DNA of 64,000 bases from assembly GCA_000469685.2 (NCBI GenBank), contig LS997564.1, forward strand, positions 38,536,448 to 38,600,447, written 5' to 3'. The stretch is from Haemonchus contortus. Lineage: Eukaryota; Nematoda; Chromadorea; Rhabditida; Trichostrongylidae. The notes beneath the pieces are model-generated. The model made no database searches, had not been told where the DNA came from, and worked only from the letters and a program-made list of their open reading frames with translations. Shown piece after piece: positions 57,501 through 64,000 of this stretch (position 1 is its first letter; each line of letters begins with the position of its first letter). The position numbers were made by a program, and so were the translations under genes.

Positions 57501-57629
57501 ATTAAGGAATTGCATTTTTGGTGATGGCACCTGAATCGGTGAACAATAAGTTCTTTACGATGAGTATTACCGAGCTAGAATACACCCCGCATTCGATTGC
57601 CCCTAAAAATTTAGTCAATCTTAGATCAT
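54561..57629. other. No gene recognised
   Basis: A SINE 3' scrap near 56215-56250 (GAATGCGTGGCGCACTCC). Otherwise short open frames. Confidence 0.5.
55055..55165 (-). repeat. Degenerate SINE fragment
   Basis: Reads GGCGCACGCCATGC, then TATATGGCCTATACGGCGTC and GTACGAGTCAGAGCAC, matching the 3' half in reverse. Confidence 0.5.
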
Positions 57630-57860
57630 TTCTATGTAGAGCATAGACCAACCAAGCCCTCAATCCCTCCAAGGTTGGATAAGTGGTACGGGACTCATCT
57701 GGGAGGGTAAAAGCACTGAACAACGACTGGCCCTGCAAGTCATTATATACGACAACACGCATTCAATCGCCACTACAACTTAAAACGGAAGTCGAATACA
57801 GGGCGCACCCCTCTTACGGGATTGCTAACGCTAACAGGCTTTATCCCTTATCCTTTATTC
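57630..57860 (+). repeat. SINE lacking its tRNA head
   Basis: Body and 3' end only: GACCAACCAAGCC, GGTACGGGACTCATCTGGG, ACACGCATTCAATCGCCAC, AGGGCGCACCCCTCTTACGG, with the tail GGCTTTATCCCTTATCC. Confidence 0.75.
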
Positions 57861-58940
57861 TTCGAATAGCTATGTGTCTTGTACAATGTCTGACAAGGGC
57901 AGGTCTCCGTTCAGGTCGAAATTTTCATCCTTCTAGATCTGTATGTCACCGAATTACTGGTTTTCGTGGAGGCACTGCTTAGGAATAGACAAAATCGGAT
58001 TTCTTATTTGACTATCTTACTTCATAGGCTCATAGAGGTCACATCGTTGCTGTGAAGCTCTTCAAGACCTTGAAACAACCCCATTCACCTAATCTTCAAA
58101 AATTCAAATTTAAGATCTTAGCGTTGGCATCGGGCCCCTGAACCTATCTTAGTTCTTGTCTGAAAAAGGATCAGCTCGATGGATTCCGATCCTGAAATCA
58201 GCTGAATTCCAGTCTTTTCTCTCGTTTATTTATATCGTCGTAATGCAGCATAGCATGCCATCAACCTCTGTTCGAGCTGTACCTCAAGACGAGCGTCCAT
58301 CTAATCCCCATGCCAATAGACAAGGGAATGGCCGAAAACGGACTACGTCACTGGCGGAGAATGCCGGCCCAGTCAATCACCCAGCTGGCCAGCGCATGCA
58401 GACTGCAATTTCGTTCTCGCCTCCTGGGGATGCCCTCGCCTTCCTTTGCTATTTCATTACAACGGATATTGCTGAATTTCAATTAGTATTGACCTATACA
58501 AGACCTGGACCTGAATTTCGAGGTCTCCTGCACTTTCTTTTTGCAGCACATTGATTTCCCTGCCATCTGGGATTCTGCAGCCATTAAAAGAACACGAGCC
58601 ATAAATTGATCTTTTTTGAGTGGAACTCTCTCCGGAAAACGTTGCAAAACCCACTTTTTCCCCAGAATTGCTCATTTTATATTGGGGACAAATGCAATTC
58701 GATTGGAAACTTAACCACCGATTCGATGAAAGCCTTAATTGTCAGTTTTTCTTTGTCCTTCCTTTGAAAGCTGTTTCGGATAATGAAATTCCGGACATTT
58801 CTATAGAAAATTTATTAAAGGACTTGACGTATTACTCCTTATATTTCCAAGGATCTATCGACTATCACGTTCTCTCCGCTATCTTTGCCCTATTGTGCAC
58901 CATAACTTTCATTACCTCACCTAGACTAAATCCCCCATAA

Positions 58941-59441
58941 TTAAGGACACAGTTCACGGTAAAAATGGTTTCTGAGATTCCCCACAGGATGAATTCGAGG
59001 CCCTCACGTATACCATATCTGGCACTATTAGTTTAGAAAACGGCCTAGCTAGGGAGTTACAAAGGCTCAAATATCGGCCCGTGTGAATCCTCGGACGAGT
59101 TTCACCGGCACTGCAGAGGCTACGCCGATCACAAGGGAATCCATGTAGGAAGTTCAAACAACTTGTCATGACCCATAGAGACAGTGAAAGGCAGCTCCAC
59201 ACAATTTTGGCTTGATCTAGTCAGCTCTTTGTGCAATTGCAATAACCGAAATCTCGTCCGAATACCCCTTCCATGTTAATTCCGTGAGGCAATCTCGTCC
59301 AACTTCTATTTTCCTTACTTTTGGAGAGCCATATTTTTCTAGAAACCGTCTTCTTCACCACCGATGAACTATTCCCAATCTATACTTCCGCTTTTCGAAT
59401 AAAAACGGGTATCTCAGAATTATCGTGAACTGTGCCTTCAA
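58941..59441. mobile_element. MITE, second full copy of the 30.3-kb subfamily
   Basis: Left end TTAAGGACACAGTTCACGG, right end CGTGAACTGTGCCTTCAA. The interior is a diverged inverted copy of 30306-30796, including the stretches around TCTCGTCCGAATACCCCTT and CACCACCGATGAACT. Confidence 0.7.
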
Positions 59442-60202
59442 CTTGAATGTGCCTTCAAATGAGCCGTCACACAGTGCCCTGCTCTCGCTCATTGCGCCAC
59501 TTGTAGATTCTTATGAAGGTGACCAGAGGGTCTGAAACTTTACTAGGCTGTCATAACCATCCTAAATTAAGATCGATTTTTTCTTGACAACCAAGGTGAC
59601 TATACTGCAAAAGATATGGGCAATGCTCTGAGAAGCTGAAGCGGGTGAACGGGTTGCGAATGAATGGTCTCTCGCATAGCTCTTTGATGAGGCGTATTCG
59701 TTGGCCTTTCTAGAAGGGTAAGACCACTAATTAAGTAGGCAGGAGCAGTTTGGTTTCTCTGGGAAGGTGGCTGGCGGTTTTATAGCAGTTGTGCTGAACG
59801 AGAAAGAATCAGATGAGGAATTGAATAAGGGCATGAGGAAGTGGATCTACCCACTTCATCTACCTCAACCGGTTTAAAAATTCCTGGTGTTGCATGATCA
59901 TTTATAGCACATTGATTTGCCATGCAGTAACCCTATTTTTTTTAGACCAAGATCATGTTTCTTTCCTCCTTCTCCTCCGAATTCCCATGCTTAATCGATA
60001 CCTATGCTTAGCATGTATACTGGAAGAGGGCGATTCTGAGAAGCAAATTGCTACTCTGTTGACTATGCCGAGCGGATTTACAATCAGTCTGACTGTGATT
60101 TTGAGCTCATTCCAACGTCGTCTGGAGCTCTTGGTTCAACCCCTTGAGAGAGGCGCCTCGTTCCTATGAAGACCTTCGAACTGGCTCTTCTCTAACCTTC
60201 CA

Positions 60203-60691
60203 TTACTGGTCTTTTCCCATCAATCCCCTCTGCAATATTTCCCATCCCAAAGGAGCCTCATGGGAGGATTGCTTGCTCGGCCCAGACCCATTCATCTTCG
60301 TATAAAACACAATTTCATCGGTTCTTGACCTTCGTACTATGAGACCAAGCATGACAACACCAACAACCATTCCACCGAGGATGCGCCGTGCACTCAAGTT
60401 ATTCGCTACTGACGGTCGCCTGTGGCGACAGCGGATTTTCTTCGCGTAAGCGGTGGGACCTTGGCCTCTGAAGACGACGATTACGTCGAAACGTTAGGAC
60501 GTTTGACTGAATCAACTGTTCCACCTTTGGAGACTAAAACAGCTCAGTTCCATCATAGTTTCCGTGGTTTCATGATCGCTACCATTATTCCAGTGCCCAT
60601 TCCAGGATGATTCGTCCTCAAATGCAGTCGTACACCACGACGACCGGTCTTCCAATCCTTTCAATTGTTTTTCACCAACGCCTAACCTCAT
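60203..60691 (-). CDS. Candidate two-exon membrane-protein gene or 3' gene end
   Basis: Not recognised. On the minus strand an open segment 60691-60525 begins with ATG and ends CAAAG before a GTGGAA donor. A 57-nt intron ends in TTCAG at 60468, and 60467-60203 continues in phase to TAA. The product is about 143 residues: an N-terminal polar, Trp/Ser/Glu-rich part with an NGS sequon, then a basic stretch, then one hydrophobic segment (ILGGMVVGVVMLGLIV), then a basic and polar C-terminal tail of about 50 residues. This would suit a type I membrane protein end. The plus strand also carries an open frame here (60422-60610), so the assignment is weak. Upstream exons were looked for to about 61.0 kb without a phase-consistent join. 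Confidence 0.28.
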
Positions 60692-61009
60692 GGCTCATTA
60701 AACCGGGTATCATCCATACTTTTTTGTACTGCTATCGTTCTTGCTCCCATTGAATCGAGCTCTTAGCACCCCGAACAAATGAAATGGGTACATTCCTCTT
60801 CAGCTTCAGCCACTGTGCTCGTCAATGATTCTGAAGTTCCAGTTTTTTCGATGCTGACTTTCAGTCAACGTAGTTGTGAAAGAAGAACTCCGATGCGATT
60901 TCGAAGCAATGGCAGGTGGTATGCCTTTCGATGCCACTTCTTCGGTTTTATCGCCTGTCTTCCCTGCTCACCACCAAAGCTCAAGAATCTAATCTTATCA
61001 TTCCATCTA

Positions 61010-61180
61010 TCTGTTTATCCCCTCCGGCCAATCCAACCTTCCATATCCCACGCATACCTCTGGTACCAGACCTACTTCGGGAATCGGAAGGCTCTTTTGT
61101 ACATCGACAGCCTCTATTATCCATTGTACGTATAGACCCAGTGAGCATTTCGAAGCCATAACGATTCTGAACACGGACCA
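61010..61180 (+). repeat. Highly degenerate SINE
   Basis: Order of body motifs is kept (CCAATCCAACCTTCCAT, GGTACCAGACC, TTGTACATCGACAGCC, ACGATTCTGAA) but each is mutated. Confidence 0.45.
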
Positions 61181-61344
61181 AAAGCAAGGCTCTTTTTAGA
61201 CACAGTTCGATTAACACCTACCCTTATGTTACTCAAATGCCCCTTCAGTTCCTTTCACTCCTGAAATAACGACCACTGGAGAGGCAAGTGGTGATATCTA
61301 GACTATATGTGAGAAAAGCCCAAAGGGGTAAAGCCTTTTGGTGA

Positions 61345-61580
61345 TAATCAGCCCCATTTTGGGATGCACCCAGCATTCGACATCCATTCAGAATCGTAGT
61401 GGCAGTTTGATTGAGCATGTGTCCCATACAAACTCTTGCGGTGACAGTTGATGTACAAGTCACTACTGTTATCCTTTTAGAGAGGTCTGGTACCAAGTAA
61501 CCGACTACAGAGGGACAGGAGGTTTTGTTGGCCCGGCAAGAATCGGTCCAGAAATTGATTTCGGGCAAGCATTCGGGACC
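61345..61580 (-). repeat. tRNA-derived SINE copy
   Basis: Minus-strand copy (GATGCACCCAGCATTCGAC, AGAATCGTAGTGGC, GGTCTGGTACCAAGTAACCG). The head is degenerate. Confidence 0.7.
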
Positions 61581-61599
61581 TGCAAATACACTTCCTCAG

Positions 61600-64000
61600 A
61601 CCATTCCTATCTGATACGACTCGCTGTGAAGTTCAAGGAATCAAAGAACAAGTTTCAGGAACTCGTCAAAGATCGACATTGGGCCAGTTTTTTCCTAATT
61701 TCACACCCTTGCCACCAAAAACATATAGGTCTCTACCTGTTCCTACTAGTTGTCCGGCCTAGCTGGATATCCCGACAACCTGTCCCACCGCTTCCACCTA
61801 TAAACAACCACTTATGCATGTTCCTAGCTGTGTATCCACGAATGCCGAATCGAGCCGTATTTGCTGAAGAAACTCTTCGTTTTCATGGTTTGGTAAGTGG
61901 ACGAGTTTTCCACAATTTCCTTTCTCCCGATGTCTGACAATGGCTTCTCAGCAATCCAGGGATCTTAATAACCGTGTAATGTAATGCTTGACTAGTTTAA
62001 TAGCTGATGGTCCTGACAGATGGGTGGAGTTCGCATACGAGGTGGCCTTTATTAGCCTTAAGCGAAGTTCAAAGTAGCAACCGTCAAACAACGGAGAAGT
62101 TTCAATTAGATTAAATTACCTACCATTTTCTTTAGGTTCAATCAAATTTCAACTTTTTTTTCCCACAGATGGGGATCTCTCAAATGCCGTCTCTGCACTT
62201 CATGCCAGTTGCAGGTCTTAGGGATCAGAGATCCTCAGAGATTTGCATGGCTTGTTTGCTTCTCACTAGCCTCATCAAATTTCACTTTTTCACCAGCTTT
62301 TTCTGTGTTTTCCCGTAGAGCCCGTCGTCGATTTCTCCTTCACCATACTGCATCCCTACAGCTCTAAATAGGGAATGAACGATAGGAGTTTCTAGCGTTC
62401 ATCATCTAAGACAACTAATTAGGACATTAAGGGTAGCAAGACAACTAGCAAAGAAAGGATTCTGAGGATTCTGAGGCAAAGTTCCCAGACAAAGGTGTGC
62501 CATTACAATGTAGGGGGTGGGGGAAGGGCTACAAAGATCATAAACCACGGGAAAAGGGGAATTCTCGATTGAGGCGATCAGCTTGCGACAAAAAAAAACT
62601 TTGTGAAGTATTCTACTATGAAATAGAGAATGGGATTTGAGTCGACATGGGAATCTAAGGTACCACGGGTAATGGCAGCCCGCTTCCGACTTCAGGAACT
62701 AAGGTTCTTTGGGCGAAATCGGAAGTGGAGGTGCTAAAATGGCTCGGCATAGGTGAAAGAACCCAAGGGGTCTGTGATATCCCGTGAAATAAGACCTAGC
62801 TGGATTGATATTGAATGTTATTCGTTTTATCATTTCATATGCTGAGTCAGGGAACTCCACTACCTTGTCAACTCGTCCATTTGGGGGCGGAATTGCAAAT
62901 GAAGACATCAAAGATCACTTTTTATTTCTATTGTGTATGCTGGTAGCATGAAGATCAATATTTCGAGCTACCTTCCAACATAGAACCTAGCTCCTTTATG
63001 GTCTCGAGATTCCTCTTACAAGGAAGGTCTTCCAGGGCGTGGACGCTTTTTGAAAATGGTTTTTTGCATGGTATAGGGGCATGAGCACTGGAGTGTGAAA
63101 CTATGGTCCATTTCCGCTAAATGGCCTTCTGAATGCCAAAAAATGACTGAAAACGATTTTATCAGAAATCGCCGTTCTAACCCACTCAACGTCGTTTGTT
63201 TCATTCATGCCGCCGACTGTCCGTACAGAAGGCACCAGTTGACTGCGCATTGAAAATAACGTGAAAGGTAGCCAAAAAGGGGGCCACATGTTGAAAAGTG
63301 CGGGGGAAGTTTCATATAGCCTCTCCACGTTAAGCTGCCATCCGCGTCGGATGGTGTGGTGGATAGCGATGTGGACTTCGAGGAATGACGACTAGGATGG
63401 GTTGGTGGTTCGGAAACGGGGGGGGGGGGGTCCGAACCCCATTATATGGTTCCTATTTGATGGAAGCTGTCCTCGACCTCGTTCGTCAATGGCAAAGACA
63501 ACAGGATTCCCGATTCCGACCTTCCTCTGGGAGTCCACTGCGGACTCCTGTGGAAGAACCAATCAGACTCTCCTTCAATTTATCTTCTTGCTGAGGCATC
63601 CATGAGATTAGGCTTGATATGAAAAGCTGTCAGCCCTGAAGGAAAACATTTCTAGCGCCGGATCACTAGATGAATACTAATGTAGGGTTTTGGCGATACC
63701 CGTTCCCAAACTTACGATCCCCTAACTTGCGTCCGTGGGACAGGGCGGGCAGGACACGAACAAGAAGGACATCGGTGAAGTCGAGGTGACTACAGAAGAT
63801 GAGTGACTGATCGTGAGGAGAGAAGGAAATGGAGATGACCAACCAGAATAGTGGATAAAAACCCTTCAACGGCGCGAGATCAACGCTAGGGTAAAAAACG
63901 GTGAAAATCATCGGAATTAGATGAGCCTTCCATCAGTTTTGAAGGAATTCCGGTCCGAAATAGAACAACAATAAACCATCACTGTCCATACCCTTCAAAG
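61600..64000. other. No gene recognised
   Basis: An open frame at 61626-61892 has a GTAAGT donor and could join a TTTTCCCACAG acceptor at 62170, but no family resemblance was seen. A G-tract lies near 63418. Confidence 0.45.

Noticed and set aside
58457..58940. Protein-like readings on both strands (Cys-containing on minus, hydrophobic C-terminus on plus)
   Set aside because: The minus reading has an in-frame stop and the plus one runs up to a MITE end; with opposite strands equally plausible, neither is supported.
61626..62320. Two-exon plus-strand gene joined at GTAAGT 61893 and a TTTTCCCACAG acceptor
   Set aside because: Phase agrees, but the product has no recognisable feature and no third exon could be found.

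Overview
This is a window of nematode nuclear DNA, about 40% GC by eye. The evidence is two intron-rich genes whose closest recognisable relatives are Caenorhabditis mpk-1 and unc-87, GT/AG introns with TTTCAG-type acceptors, an RTE-type LINE tail, and many tRNA-derived SINEs and small inverted-repeat elements. Several introns exceed 2 kb and repeats are dense, which fits a larger clade V genome (strongylid or hookworm-like) better than C. elegans itself. That placement is inference. Most open frames of 60-150 codons here are what chance predicts and are not annotated.

Layout. (1) 2.8-8.3 kb, minus strand: a complete ERK MAP kinase gene (mpk-1), 11 exons joining in frame to 370 residues with every catalytic motif present. 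(2) 9.5-10.2 kb: a weak candidate exon pair. (3) 10-28 kb: no recognisable gene, but SINE copies, a near-perfect 159-bp palindrome flanked by TTAA, a 50-nt hairpin and a GC-rich patch. (4) 29.0-34.6 kb, plus strand: the muscle actin-binding gene unc-87, six visible calponin-like (CLIK) repeats over about 11 exons. Its coding frame is broken by 1 nt at two A-runs, probably assembly errors. Its introns carry a TTAA-type MITE and a SINE. (5) 34.8-36.5 kb, plus strand: a phase-consistent chain of four candidate exons of unknown product. (6) 36.5-60 kb: repeat-rich DNA with SINEs on both strands, two more TTAA-type MITEs, the 3' tail of an RTE LINE at 51 kb and a degenerate tandem array of about 0.35-kb units at 54 kb. 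(7) 60.2-60.7 kb, minus strand: a candidate two-exon gene or 3' gene end encoding one membrane segment. (8) 61-64 kb: SINE relics, otherwise nothing recognised.

The two firm genes are not a functional unit: one is a signalling kinase, the other a thin-filament protein. The strongest new material is the repeat biology: a high-copy tRNA-head SINE family including a dimer, and a TTAA/AGGCAC inverted-repeat family.
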